Part shown: positions 21,149 through 31,540 of the stretch, one piece after another
How positions within the stretch are numbered: the stretch's first letter is position 1
How the letters are laid out: each line of letters begins with the position of its first letter
From: Rusavskia elegans
Taxonomy: Eukaryota; Ascomycota; Lecanoromycetes; Teloschistales; Teloschistaceae
Direction: 5' to 3'
NCBI GenBank assembly: GCA_011316305.1
Contig: SAUG01000046.1
Location: forward strand, 248,001 to 312,000
Length of the DNA stretch: 64,000 nucleotides
Notes under the pieces: generated by a model
Databases searched by the model: none
What the model saw: the letters and a program-made list of their open reading frames with translations, nothing else
Told to the model about the DNA's origin: nothing
Program-made: the position numbers and the translations under genes

Positions 21149-22741
21149 CTAGTAAATTCCGGGCAGTAATCTCCAGCGGACTTTCTCCTTGTACTTTTCC
21201 CAATCCTCGCCATACTTTCTCTTGCACGCTTCTTCATCCCTCATCTGGCGGTGAATGAGGAGTACCGCAAAGTATAGGACGTAGAAGTAAGTGATCAGCA
21301 TGCCCCACCCTCTTGCTTCTCCCTGAATTATCTGTTGTTTCACCGGCCCTCCACTGATGATACCCTCACCATCAACCATATCACCGTGAGACATCACGAC
21401 CGGTGAACCATGCTTGACCATGTACCCTGCGATGCCTGTAGGTAAGCTGTAAGACCATGCCATGATCCAATCGCCAAGATAGTTTGGATGTCGGCAAAAT
21501 CCCCACCAGCCAGAGGTCAATAACGTGCCACCGGATGAGGTTTTCATGTATTGTAGATGCGCGATCCTAGGGTCCTTTGGGTTCGTTCTGAATCGGTTCT
21601 TCTCGTTATTAGCAGATCGGAAGATCCAATAGCCGAATGCCTGAACCGCGAGCACGCCGGCAACGCCTGATAAACCAAGGTGGACTGGATAAATAGCAAG
21701 ATATCGTGCCTGTAGTGAGTATATGAACGGAAGCCAAACGAGGTCCCCAAAGGCTAGCATGAAGCCGAAGCCATCGGTAGTGATATCCATCGTTGATAGG
21801 ATTGCTGGCTCCATCCATAGGGCGTCAAAAACGTACACACTCTGGAATGCGGTAACCAAGATGATGCTATCACTGACGAAGCCGTAGAGCTTGTATTGAT
21901 GCGCAACAAAGGCCAGATCTAACAAGACATATCCGAGCATGCCCGGTCGAAGTTCGCAAAAGGCCTTGATGTCGATAGTCCCAATGACGGGGAACGTGAT
22001 CCGAGGGTTGAGCTCACGTCCAATGAACCAGTCGTATATTAGGTTGCCGCTGTGTCCGCCAGGTGCGAGTTCGCGTCTGTGCTTGTTCCCTGCTTTGACG
22101 GAGAAGCTCCTGTAGTAGACGAAGCATGAGAGGGCGAACGCAATACTCAGGTTGACGGTTATGAGCTGCGTATAATTATCCCAGATGAATGTCCACAGGG
22201 CAAAGTCGGCGCCATTGAGGTATGTGCCGATGGCGGCACCGAAAAGCACAGTGATTGCAGAGCTAAATGCTGTTCATGTTTCAGCATCCGGCTGAAGACT
22301 CTCACATAAGATGCATTCACCATTGAATTTATACTCCAATCTTGCTCCTGATCTCAGCTTCACACCTTGCTGTACAAGTCCTGGTAATGCTGCTTGTAGC
22401 ACAAGGCTAAGCAGATAGTACGCGAGGACGAAGCCGGAGACTCTGAGGCTTGCGAGCCCCCAGATACCATTCTGAGGCCATCCCGCCTCTTCCTTTACTT
22501 TTGCAAGTGTTAGGCTGCGTGGATGCAGTGCTGATGGAACCGGGCATCCGGAGACGTCATTGCAGACGAAGGCTGCAAGGTAGCAGACCAAGGGGAGGCC
22601 GAGAGAGAGAACCAACGCGCCCGGTCTGCCGTATATCAGTCTTTGCTTAATCTTTTGATCGCTGCAGTTGACTCACGGTCCTTGAAATTCGTAGCCATGA
22701 GTTTTGGTAGGTAGCGCTGACTTGCGAGCACTCTTAGACAT
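21149..22741 (-). CDS. ERG24: Delta(14)-sterol reductase
   Basis: Three minus-strand exons, 22741..22677, 22625..22321 and 22269..21149, join in frame to 496 aa, a normal length for the family. The start reads MSKSARKSALPTKTHGYEF followed by GPPGALVLSLGLPLVCYL. The protein is polytopic. It carries the ERG4/ERG24 signatures LLTSGWWGFCRHPNYLGDW and a C-terminal block HRQMRDEEACKRKYGEDWEK ending in LLPGIY. It reduces the C14-15 double bond left after lanosterol demethylation, using NADPH, in the ER membrane during ergosterol synthesis. This step is the target of morpholine-type fungicides. It shares a 259-nt divergent promoter with the MRH receptor gene at 23001. Confidence 0.95.
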
Positions 22742-23000
22742 GACAGAGCGATCAAGAATATACTTGAGGAAGGCGAGCTCCGGGTCCGGGAAAGAAGAGC
22801 TCCCAAAATTGATTGACATACTCCACGCTAACCTTTACGGCACCTCAGGCATCCCGTCACTCAGCGTCAGTTGTTCTTGCTACTGTAACCTCCAACGCTT
22901 TTTAACATGGCTGAGCAATCATTTCGAATTCCTCCGGCTATCTCTAAACCACCAATACTCATCGTGAGATAAAGGGGCTTCTCGATACTATCAAGCCGTC
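22742..23000. promoter_or_regulatory. Divergent promoter ERG24 / MRH receptor
   Basis: 259 nt separate the start codons of the minus-strand ERG24 and the plus-strand MRH/Atg27-like gene, so both promoters must overlap here. No specific factor site is identified. Confidence 0.55.
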
Positions 23001-24220
23001 ATGCGACTGATTTCCCTCCTCCCTGTCCTCTTCTTCTTCCTTCCGAGCTTCGCCGCCGATTCAAAACCGCTTCTCCCGTGTACAATATACCAACCTACCA
23101 CGAATGCATACTACGATATAAGTCCTATTGCCGTCCAGCCTTTGGTTGATCACAAAAAAGCGCACAAAGACGACCGAACCGAGAGCTGGCATGCTAGGGG
23201 CTATGATATAGGCACCAATTTCACCCTGAACTTCTGTGCTCCGGTCATTGAGACCATAGAGGAGGCTGTAGGTATCAAGGAGGATCTTTTGAAGAATATC
23301 AGTGCTTTCTATGAGTGGAAGGGGAAAAAGTACTCCATAGGGTACGTATCAAGATGATGGAATTAGCACCAGGAGCGCAGCATACCCGTGGCTGATTGCG
23401 TCACGTATTCACTGTCATGCCCCAGGAATCATGCTGATTCTGCGCTCCAGACTAACCTCAACCGAACTTGTCTTCCGGGGACGAGAGCTTTCCCTCAACT
23501 ACACCAATGGTTCGCCTTGCGATTCACCTTCCACCCACGACCGTCGAGAACTCAAACATGACGATGACGATGATGATGATGACGACGACGACGACGACGA
23601 CAAGAAGAAGGGCGATAAGAAGAAGGGCGATAAGAAAGAAGACGAGGATGATAGAAAATCCCACAAGGGCAAGTCAGGAAAAGACGACGACGACAACATC
23701 CGCAGAAAGTCCACCCTCATATCTCTCGCCTGCGATCAGAATCTCCCTCTTGGGAAAGCACACATTTCATTCATTGGTACCAGTCCAGACCAATGTACCT
23801 ACTTCTTCCGCGCAAAGACAATGGCCGCTTGCGGTGGCGTGAAAGAACCACCAACAGGTTTAGGAGCTGGTGGTGTCTTCTTCGTAATGTACACTTTCAC
23901 CTACGATCTTGGTTCAAACCTCCAAACTAATCCCAAACTATAGTTTCCTCATCTTTCTTGCCGTCTATGTCCTTGGTGGCATCGCCTACCAACGCACCGT
24001 CCAGCATCAGCGCGGCTGGCGCCAACTCCCCAACTACAACGTCTGGGCCTCCATCTTCTCGGTGCTTAGAGAAATCATCATCATTCTCACCTCATCATGC
24101 TCGAGACTACTACCAAGAAGACAGGGGTACAATCAACTGCCAAGTGGTCGGGGCAGAGGATCGAGGGCCGATGATGAGAATCGGCTGATCGATCAATTGG
24201 ATGAGGAGTGGGACGATTGA
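23001..24220 (+). CDS. MRH / Atg27-like type I membrane sorting receptor
   Basis: Three exons, 23001..23341, 23451..23888 and 23944..24220, join in frame to 351 aa. Signal peptide MRLISLLPVLFFFLPSFA. The lumenal domain has the mannose-6-phosphate-receptor-homology cysteine pattern: LNFCAPV, FRGRELSLNYTNGSPC, STLISLACDQNLPLG, SPDQCTYFFRAKTMAACGG. A single membrane helix (VFFVIFLIFLAVYVLGGIAY) precedes a cytoplasmic tail with RGWRQLPNYNVW and a C-terminal acidic EEWDD. An insert of about 45 residues, a 14-Asp run plus KKKGD repeats, sits between the MRH halves. Family members cycle between Golgi, endosomes and vacuole; Atg27 supports Atg9 vesicle traffic. Whether this is Atg27 or an Mrl1-type receptor is not certain. 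Confidence 0.85.
23557..23602 (+). repeat. GAY codon run (poly-Asp)
   Basis: A GAC/GAT trinucleotide run encodes 14 consecutive aspartates inside the lumenal domain of the MRH receptor gene. It is a likely length-variable coding microsatellite. Confidence 0.85.
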
Positions 24221-24755
24221 TCGATTGAAAGCTCGAGTCATATCAAACAGTATAGGCGTTTGTCGGCATCGGTTATAGAAGGCATCGCTTCGCTCGGATC
24301 AGGGGATTTGGAGCAAAACGGGTGTTGGATGTACTTTTAGATGGGTTGTATCAAAACGGAGCTGGGCGAGTAGATCATTCGTATATTTCAGCATTCGCAA
24401 CCCGATTCTTCCACTTGTTCACCGTATTATTGCTGATGTGCATGCATTTCAGTGGGGCCACCTTTTTGCTAACGGATGTTGAATGTTCTGCTGATCATGC
24501 ATTATATACGGTATTCTGAGCACGTTGGCGAAAGGAGATGCTTCCTTCCTTATCCAACGACAACGGACATACAGAAGGTATCCATCGTCTTGCATATTTT
24601 TTATTATTGAAAATAAATGGGACCGACAATCCAATTACCTCGGTATCAAAGGCTACACAAACTAAAGCTTTATCCCTTCGACTGGCAGGATGGGCATCCG
24701 ATACCTCGACTGCCAGCAAAACTGATGCCCTACCAGTGCATATGATTACCACAGC
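24221..24755. other. Intergenic region with foldback repeat copy 1
   Basis: Contains the 3' region of the MRH receptor gene and, at about 24671-24748, one copy of the dispersed foldback repeat described separately. No gene. Confidence 0.5.
24671..24748 (-). repeat. Dispersed foldback repeat, copy 1
   Basis: Read on the minus strand it contains TATGCACTGGTAGGGCATC, then GCTGGCAGTCGAGGTATCGG, then ATGCCCATCCTGCCAGTC followed by GAAGGGATA. The arms GGGCATC and GATGCCC, with outer ACTGG and CCAGT, are inverted repeats and can fold into a hairpin. It matches copies near 26445, 32121 and 39306. It lies immediately 3' of the pseudogene at 24756..26396, inverted relative to copy 2 on the other side. 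Confidence 0.8.
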
Positions 24756-25117
24756 TCATTCGGGCTCCCTCGCCGCCTCGAATGGGAACTCCAGCATTTC
24801 CAACTCTCTTGCCGTTAACCTCGCAATCCAGCATGGATTCCCCAGCATCCTGAACTCCTCAACATCCACCTCATCCACTGCGGCTTTAATCTCCGTCAGA
24901 TCCAAACCATGGCTCCGTATACCATCGAAATCATTATTATTGGCCAAAATCCCCTTCAACGCCTCCCTTGGCCTCCCCGGCCCTTCACCCTCAGCGGCGG
25001 ATTCTCGTAGCGCAAAAGCCCAGCCCACATAGATATCCCATCTCGTACCCAGGCCGTTCTGCCAAAGATGTTTGAATTGCAGATTGGGTGTGTGGAGGAC
25101 GACGATGTCGAATGTCA

Positions 25118-25317
25118 CTGCGGTAGATCTCGGAGTCAGCATGCCTGCCTGCCTGCAATACAACTGTCTTGGGTCTACAAATGAGATTTTGACATCCGTG
25201 GTATATTTCATCCCATGGCGTGGCAGGGCATCCGATTGATGTGAATGCCTAGCTTGCGGGTGATAGCATCAAAGTCAAGACGGGTTGGAGGTGAAAGGAG
25301 CTCCGAAGATCACTTAC
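25118..25317 (-). repeat. Introner-like intron B
   Basis: A 200-nt intron with GTAAGT donor and CCGCAG acceptor. It aligns along most of its length with intron A of the same gene: both share a TGACTTTG segment, CAAGC(C/T)AGGCATTC, TCGGATG, GCCATGGGATG, CATTTGTA, GGTTGTATT or AGTTGTATT, and GGCATGCTGA(T/C)TCCG. The central part also resembles the dispersed foldback repeat. Confidence 0.75.
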
Positions 25318-25770
25318 TACTGGCCATTTGGAATTTCCTGTCGTCCATGGTGGATGGGTTGCGTTTAGGGATCCGAGGGCGAAGATGCCGTCGATGATGA
25401 AGGTCCAGAAGGTGTGGGGGTCGTGGACTTCGAGTGGTTTGTTCCGCTGGAGGATGTAGGTGAGGTGTCCGATGATATTGGCGAACATTTTGTGGAAGAG
25501 GAATTGGTCGGGATGTTAAGTTAGGCGGGCTGATATCGTGAGCATGATGCGGAGGTAATCGAGAAACTGTGTCCCGATGAGCTGTGCTGGATCCGACATG
25601 GATGGTAGATCCTGTGGTCCATATTCTTGGGTTGTGTTATCGTCGAAAATGAGTGTTACGTTGTTAAGTACAAGACCTGCATGGCTGCTTTAAAACCGGC
25701 GTTGTTGAGAAAGTCTATATATTTCTCCGAGGGGTAGGAGTGGATGCGTATATTAGTCGTATTGGTCGTA

Positions 25771-25944
25771 CTGCGATTCCGGAATCAGCATGCCTATAAT
25801 ACAACCGTATCGCGAGTACAAATGGGTTTGAAACGTCGCATCCCATGGCATGGCAGTACATCCGAGACCTCGAATGCCTGGCTTGAAAGAGAGAGTTCCA
25901 AAGTCAGGCGAGACTGGGATGGAATGGCTTTGAAATATACTTAC
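25771..25944 (-). repeat. Introner-like intron A
   Basis: A 174-nt intron with GTAAGT donor and TCGCAG acceptor, homologous to intron B. The central GCCAGGCATTCGAGGTCTCG followed by GATG corresponds to GCTGGCAGTCGAGGTATCGG followed by ATG in the intergenic foldback copies. Two introns of one gene sharing sequence is not expected for ordinary spliceosomal introns. Confidence 0.75.
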
Positions 25945-26396
25945 CAGCATTGGTAGGCCATAAGATCATGAGGAATGGTCAACTCCAGATCCTGTAAGGC
26001 GTATAGACGCTCAACAAACGGGTGATCGAACACCTCTGCATTCGTGGACCTCAAGGTCATCGTCGCAGCCACTTGCTGGTACATTTGCCCGTATGTTGGA
26101 AGGGTCATTGCTGGTGCAAACGCATGTGGAAGGTGAGATGCTTGAAAGCGGATGATGATGAAGATATTCTCTCTGCGAAAGATTGCAGAAGCCTCGTTGT
26201 AGATTTGGCGGTTTGTACGGAGGATAGAGGGTTTAAAGTTGTACCATTCCTCCTGTCGTTCTGTATGTCCGTGGTTTACAGGGGCTTGTCGGCAAGCTAT
26301 GCTCTTGAGCCCAACAAGTTCCGGACTGAGCAAGAGGCGGTAGATGTCATTACGGATTTCGCCGGGTAGCTTTAAGAAAGGGAATGTTGGCTCCAT

Positions 26397-26856
26397 TACG
26401 AGCAGCCTTCAAACCGGGTGTAGAAGCCAATAAGATAAGCTTGTATCCTATGCGCTGGGGGAGTCTCCGATCTGGCTGGCAGTCGAGGTATCGGATGCCC
26501 ACCACGCCAGTTGAAGGGATAGGGACAGCAGAATGTTAAGGTGCGAGCTATATAAACAGTAGAAAGATATTGATATTCACAGATATTTAGTAATGAGATG
26601 TATGATAGTGCAAGAGAGCGCTTAAGTGAAAGTTGATGAATTTAAGAACGGGAGAGAGCTATGTAGATATATGGAAAATACTGAATCCACGATGGTGATA
26701 ACGGTAGGCTTGGTGAAGGCGCTCATTCTGACTATCAAGCGCGGTTGACTCTCGGTTCGATCTTCATAGACACCACGGACGCGTCACATTACATTATGTA
26801 CAAATATCTTCACCGTGCAGATGAATCAATTTCTTAATACATAAAATTATGATCCC
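26397..26856. other. Intergenic region with foldback repeat copy 2
   Basis: Upstream of the pseudogene start and downstream of the hydrolase. Holds copy 2 of the foldback repeat at about 26445-26523; otherwise nothing recognised. Confidence 0.5.
26445..26523 (+). repeat. Dispersed foldback repeat, copy 2
   Basis: Contains GGCTGGCAGTCGAGGTATCG, GATGCCCACCACGCCAGTTG and AAGGGATA, aligning with copy 1 over about 72 nt with few differences in the right half. It lies just upstream of the pseudogene and is inverted relative to copy 1, so the two bracket a segment of about 1.85 kb. Confidence 0.8.
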
Positions 26857-28237
26857 TTAAGAAGGTCCCAGGCCTTCACGAGTGAGGAACCGTTGGATGA
26901 CGTTGTAAGCGCCGGTAGAATTGTAGTGCAAATTGATCGCATGCGCAGTGTCAGGCTGGATATATGCTTCGAAGGTCCGTGCCATGGGGAAAGCCATCTT
27001 CGATTTCGCAGGGATAGAAGTAAGCGCTGGGTCGCCGGTAGCCAGGCAGTCACCACCGCAGTAAATCGCATCTTGTCCTGTATACTGTGAGCTTGGCCCT
27101 GCATTACTGAAAGATCCGAAACCTACTGCCAGTCAAGATTTGCACAGGACCTTTGAACATCGGCGCTATCAACGGTACGCTACCGATGGTCAATAGCTCA
27201 CCCAAGGTATAGGGGAACTTCGATGATTCGGCGAATTGAAGTATGCTTGGGTCAAAGAATTCGGGTAGGAGGAAGGCGAATTGATTGCTGCCGGCATCAG
27301 TCCATGTAAGGTACCCAGACGGTAGGTCTGCCATCTTCGGCAGCTGTGTTGGCTGGAGGCCGGCAACGAGATCGCCGAGATCGGTCGTTTGACTGTACTG
27401 GAAAACTTCACCGAGCGTAATGTTGTACTTGGCTAGGCTACTCGAGATCCTTGCTGTGAGGTTAGACAGAGGCGACAAAGCCTCAGAGACAGCTGAAAAG
27501 CTGATGTTGCCGAATCGCAAAGGTTGGTTCAAGCGTGCCAGCTTACTGTCCCAGCTGGCCACAGTGGCGGGCAAGAACGAGCCATTCTGGCTGAAGCCGG
27601 TAAGGATAAGACCATCGCTGGCAGTGGGATGCATGATCGCTAACAAGTACGACAGCGCTGAGCCGAATGAATGGCCAACGTGAACAATTTTGCTGAATGC
27701 ATGGGGCACGTTTGGCAAGGTACCGTTGCGTAGCATCATCGTGAGTTCGTAAAGAGCAGACATTTCCGCTGGAGCCTGAAGCACGCTCAATGGGTCTGCC
27801 TTCGAAGAATTGCCCTCGCCAAGACGGTCGATTGAAAGTGTGCAGAAGCCATAGTGATCGACGGCAACGTCAATATAGCTGTAGTTGTAGTCGTTGAAGG
27901 GCAGGTCCCAATAAGTCTTGTCAAATCCCAGGCCGTGGGTAAGGACTTGTACCGTAGGATTTGTTCCGTTCTCGGCATCAGGCTTACAGAATTTGACGCT
28001 GATATCGAATTTGCCTGCCACCGTCTCGTAACCAAGAAGAGCTTCCTGGGTGAAGTTGCCGCGTATGCTGGTTAAATTCTGAGCGAAGGTGGTAGCATCT
28101 GCATTTTCTTCCAATGTGGGTATGTTAAAGACTCCGTTCCGTGCAGAAATTGAGACGGGGACGGTTATGTTCAAGCACTGTTTAGCTGCGACTGAGCCAA
28201 CGAGTACGAACGGCGCGATGAGAAAAGAGAAACGCAT
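26857..28237 (-). CDS. Secreted alpha/beta hydrolase
   Basis: Two minus-strand exons, 28237..27127 and 27077..26857, join in frame to 443 aa. Signal peptide MRFSFLIAPFVLVGSVAA. Alpha/beta hydrolase features: oxyanion-hole HGLGF (about residues 101-105), the family block YSYIDVAVDHYGFCTLSIDR, and the nucleophile elbow VGHSFGSALS with Ser190. A late acidic and His region (ILTGRQDAIYCGGDC, then QPDTAHAINLHYNSTGAYNV) provides the likely catalytic His. Many N-x-S/T sites fit a secreted glycoprotein. The substrate is unknown; esterase, lipase or lactonase activity are all possible. Confidence 0.87.
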
Positions 28238-30508
28238 GACGACGCGTGAAGATGTAGCAAGCTGCTGCGACGAAACAGCAGAGATTCCTACGGTAGACCA
28301 CGAAGCTCGGGAGACATCGTCTATAAACTAAGTACGTGCCATGGGTCCGTGGCCACCGCATACTGAGCTTCAAATTTCTTGCGTCATGGTTATCCAGCTA
28401 CTGACTCCGCAAACTCAAATACTGGCCATTGGCCGGCTAGAGTATGCCGCTTGCATGCCGTGGTACTTTGCAAAAAGGTCTGGACCTGCGGGACTCAAAA
28501 GGGAGCAGGGCGTCATTTCGTGGATCTCCAACCCGAGAAGCATGTTGCGGGCCAAATGGAGAAAGAAAGAGGACCCTGGTCAAACCGTCAAGCAGCCTCG
28601 AAAGGGTTAACTCATCTCTTAGTGCGAGCCAAGCTTTCTTGTTCATCGGATTCGGCACTCGAGCTTCTGGAGCCAAGACTGAGACCATGACATCATGAAG
28701 ACCGTCCAGAAGCTTAGAGTTCAGACGAATTGCATGATGCCATCGACTTGCACTCCTTTTTACAAATACGCTCCCTTTGAAACGGTGATCTGCTCGGTGA
28801 CAAGCCCTCGTACGGAGATAACTTAGGAACGGGTCCTCGTGCGGCTCGCGCATTTGGCTGCAGTCAGCCTTTCCACATGAAAGAGGGTGCCTGCATTGCA
28901 TCGAGTTATCGTTTGAGTTGGACGAACGTCCCGCATGATGGTCGGAAAGATTGGAACAGGTTTTTGCTGAGAAGCGTCGATGTTTCCGGCCTTCCGCGTG
29001 CAGATACACGCATATCCTACGGCTCTAGTGTATTCCCACCTATGCAGGCTTGATCGGGAATCACCTAACATGGCTTTGTTGATGGTCGCTGTTGATGTTT
29101 TGTCGGCGAGCCGCATGTTCCGCTGCATGACAGCACGTTCTCAGACAACTTTCGATGAAAAGGTGGTCGTTCGCAGGGACATGGCCGTTGCTGTGAGACA
29201 TATCAGCTCCGCTGGTTGGTATGATGCTCCGCGGATACATTGGAAGACTGACCGTATCCATCCGTGACGCTTGACCTGGGATGTGCATTGTGTGTTGAGA
29301 GTGGCCATGCTCAAGAGCAGCGGCCCCGGACCTGCAGAACGAAAGCAAGTTGCCATCATCCGCTCAAGCTTTCATGGGGACCCAACGCTGGCGCGGCGAG
29401 TCATGTACGAAATAGATGTCGTGTGGACTGGGCAGGCGACCCTGCGGTGGTGAGGATAGCCGATGAAGGTCGCTGATATGCCGACTGCTGGACCTGATGG
29501 CTGTGGTCGATGAATGTCCAGTCATGCGACGACGGTGCGATTGAGCTCTTTGTTAAATCGAATTCTACACTGGTGGCACGAAACTGCAAGCAATGGTAAG
29601 TGAAGACCGCTGGAGCAAGTGCTGGTACTTTGGTACCTGTTGAGTAGCTTTTGCCATGGATCTGGAACCCCCAATCCCGCGTGATGGCATTACCTCGCGC
29701 TCGTCGTGACCTTTTTCCCGCCCGGGACGCTCATCTTGCGCTTCCCAGCTGCGGCTGCAGAGGCTCGGGCCACTGGCCTATTAGGCTCCAGCTTGTCGTT
29801 GACATCCAGACTTGAGGCGATAGCTTTAGTCGTTGGGTTTTCCCTGTCAAGTGCAATGTTCGACTCTTCTAGTTCGCCAGCAAGAGTAAGTTTGTAATGA
29901 TCCTCCAAGGATACCAAAGTGGGCGCAGCACCGGGTGGTCTAGCTTGATAGTTAACCCAGATGCCTTCCTTCAGCAGTCAGAGAGGGGGTTCTACTTCAA
30001 CGGCTTATGTTTGGTGTCAATCTTGAAGAAACACATGATGGGATGGTTTGGTGGGACTGAAGTAAAGATTGTACCGCATTACCAACGACCAAGCGAAATC
30101 AAGGGCCAGGAGAGAAGGTATGCACCAGAGCAAGGTGGAAGCAACGATAGATATCATCAACGAACGAAATCAGCTGATAGGTACCACACCACCTTTAACG
30201 AAGCACTTTGTACGTAAGGAGGCGGGGAAGGTCTCTCGGGCCTTCCAGCTCGGAGAATTTGTGATCGCTAAGGTAGCTAAGGTACATAAGGTAGTCATCG
30301 AGGTGGCCCGAGCGTTTCCATTTGCAGTGCCTACTCCGTACATGGCCTGATAAACAACACGGTACTTTTTAGAGACTACGGCCGGCCTTGCTTTCGACGC
30401 TTTCATGGCCCGCTGTATCACTTGATCGACCAGTCATGAAGTGCATAGATCGCAGAGGGCCATTGTCATCCACGCTTCGGTCCTTCACTCCTCCGGGCAG
30501 TCTCCTTC
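28238..30508. other. Intergenic region, 2.3 kb, mostly unassigned
   Basis: No complete gene is recognised. The right part (30170-30508, minus strand) continues the coding-like remnant of the RBR gene beyond its stop codons. A short repeated TAAGGTA motif lies near 30268-30296 and TACTCCGTA at 30332-30340. Confidence 0.45.
29690..29917 (-). other. Coding-like fragment, unassigned
   Basis: An open stretch of 75 codons reading AGELEESNIALDRENP and ending GKRKMSVPGGKKVTTSAR. The composition looks like the tail of a real protein (acidic helix, then basic tail), but there is no convincing start; its upstream part could be an intron. It may be the 3' end of the decayed gene upstream on the same strand. 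Family unknown. Confidence 0.3.
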
Positions 30509-31540
30509 CTAATGCGCCGACTTCTTGCAGATCAGACAGATCGAGACTCTGCATCGGGGACACCGGAAAGATCCGCTAATACAGCCTTTTGGTCTCCTTG
30601 CAAGGTCTCTCAGACTCTTGACCCGCTCGTCGATACACTTCTCGATAATTCGATTGGGTACAAATTGCCCGCACGAGGCGATAGGGCAGTATGTGCGTTT
30701 TGCTGTGTCCTTTTCTTCCTGTTTGTCCTTGAACGATTGGATCTGTTCATCTGAAAGAATTTGGAACCCAAGCACTTCAGGAATGGGTTGTCCACAGCAG
30801 GTTGGTGGCATGCGCCCTTCATCCTTCGCCGCTTCTAGGAACATCTCTCGCAAGCACTTTTCATGGTACCAATGTTTCTGAACGAGTGTTGCACAAGTTC
30901 GTACCACTTTGACAGTCTCTTTCCCATCTTTCTGGCATACCTGACAAGGCCCAGGCTGAAGATATTTCATTGCTTCCGACTTCTCTTTTGCTACCTGTCT
31001 CTCGATGTACTCCTGGTCATGTCCATGTTGTGCCAGGCTACTTTCGGAGCGTGCGATCTGTGCTGCACGACGGTCAATACTTTTTGCCATTCTTAGCGCG
31101 TCGTGGCGGGAAACTATCGCCAGGTAGCCCTCGAATATTTGGTCTCGTGTCATCTCGCTTCTCAGCACCCGCTTTCTCTGGTCGGTAACCTTCTTTTGCT
31201 CCTGCGATAGAGCTGGCGGCGACTCCCTTGGGGCAGCTAGGGTCTTCGTAGAATCGAGGAGCGAATCAACACGAGGAGGGTGAAGAGTATTTTCTGTTGG
31301 TGATGGTGGCTTTTCATCCGTAGGTATGCCACTACGTCCACGAATACAGTATGAAAATAAACGGCGTGTGGATATAAAGGCTGCCTGTACGTCAGCTTCA
31401 AGATATCTTGACTAAGCGGTGAGTACGAGACCTCTGTCACGACTGTTATCGACACATTTGATGGTGCCAGAACTAGTAAGGCGATGAACGTTGTCTGGAG
31501 CCACCGCAACTTTGTTCCTACCGTCGGCCTCGATGTCTAG
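30509..31540 (-). pseudogene. RBR-type (RING/IBR) zinc-finger protein remnant
   Basis: Minus strand. Exon b (31380..30509) plus a probable exon a (about 31537..31432, DIEADGRNKVAVAPDNV) join in phase; no ATG is found for exon a. A RING-like segment CQVCQKDGKETVKVVRTC, then HWYHEKCLREMF and PTCCGQPIP, is followed by an IBR-like YCPIASCGQFVP and FRCPRCRVSICLICKKSAH. That order fits an RBR E3 ubiquitin ligase. Directly after KKSAH the frame meets TAG, then EGDCPEE, then TGA, where homologues normally read on. CAG to TAG and CGA to TGA would explain both stops, as expected for C-to-T mutation. The C-terminal RING2 is therefore lost. Confidence 0.62.

Larger units (their letters stand above)
24756..26396 (-). 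pseudogene. 2EXR/F-box-like (LPGEIRN) protein gene, inactivated
   Basis: Minus strand. Exon 1 (26396..25945) reads MEPTFPFLKLPGEIRNDIYR, the hallmark start of a large fungal family of uncharacterised LPxEIR proteins. Homologous-looking coding sequence continues after intron A (25771..25944) with IRIHSYPSEKYIDFLNNAGF, then DDNTTQEYGPQDLPSM, then FLFHKMFANIIGHLTYILQ. It resumes after intron B (25118..25317) with TFDIVVLHTPNLQFKHLWQ to the stop at 24756. Three lesions are visible. A one-base frame change occurs near 25663-25668. An in-frame TAA near 25516, where CAA would fit, lies between SARLT and HPDQFLF. The exon before intron B ends in a duplicated GTA that leaves the next exon out of phase. 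The TAA is consistent with a C-to-T change. The gene is probably dead unless assembly errors explain all three. Confidence 0.75.

Noticed and set aside
24756..25211. 151-codon frame as an independent gene
   Set aside because: Its N-terminal third is the homologous intron B sequence; the rest is the last exon of the LPGEIRN pseudogene.
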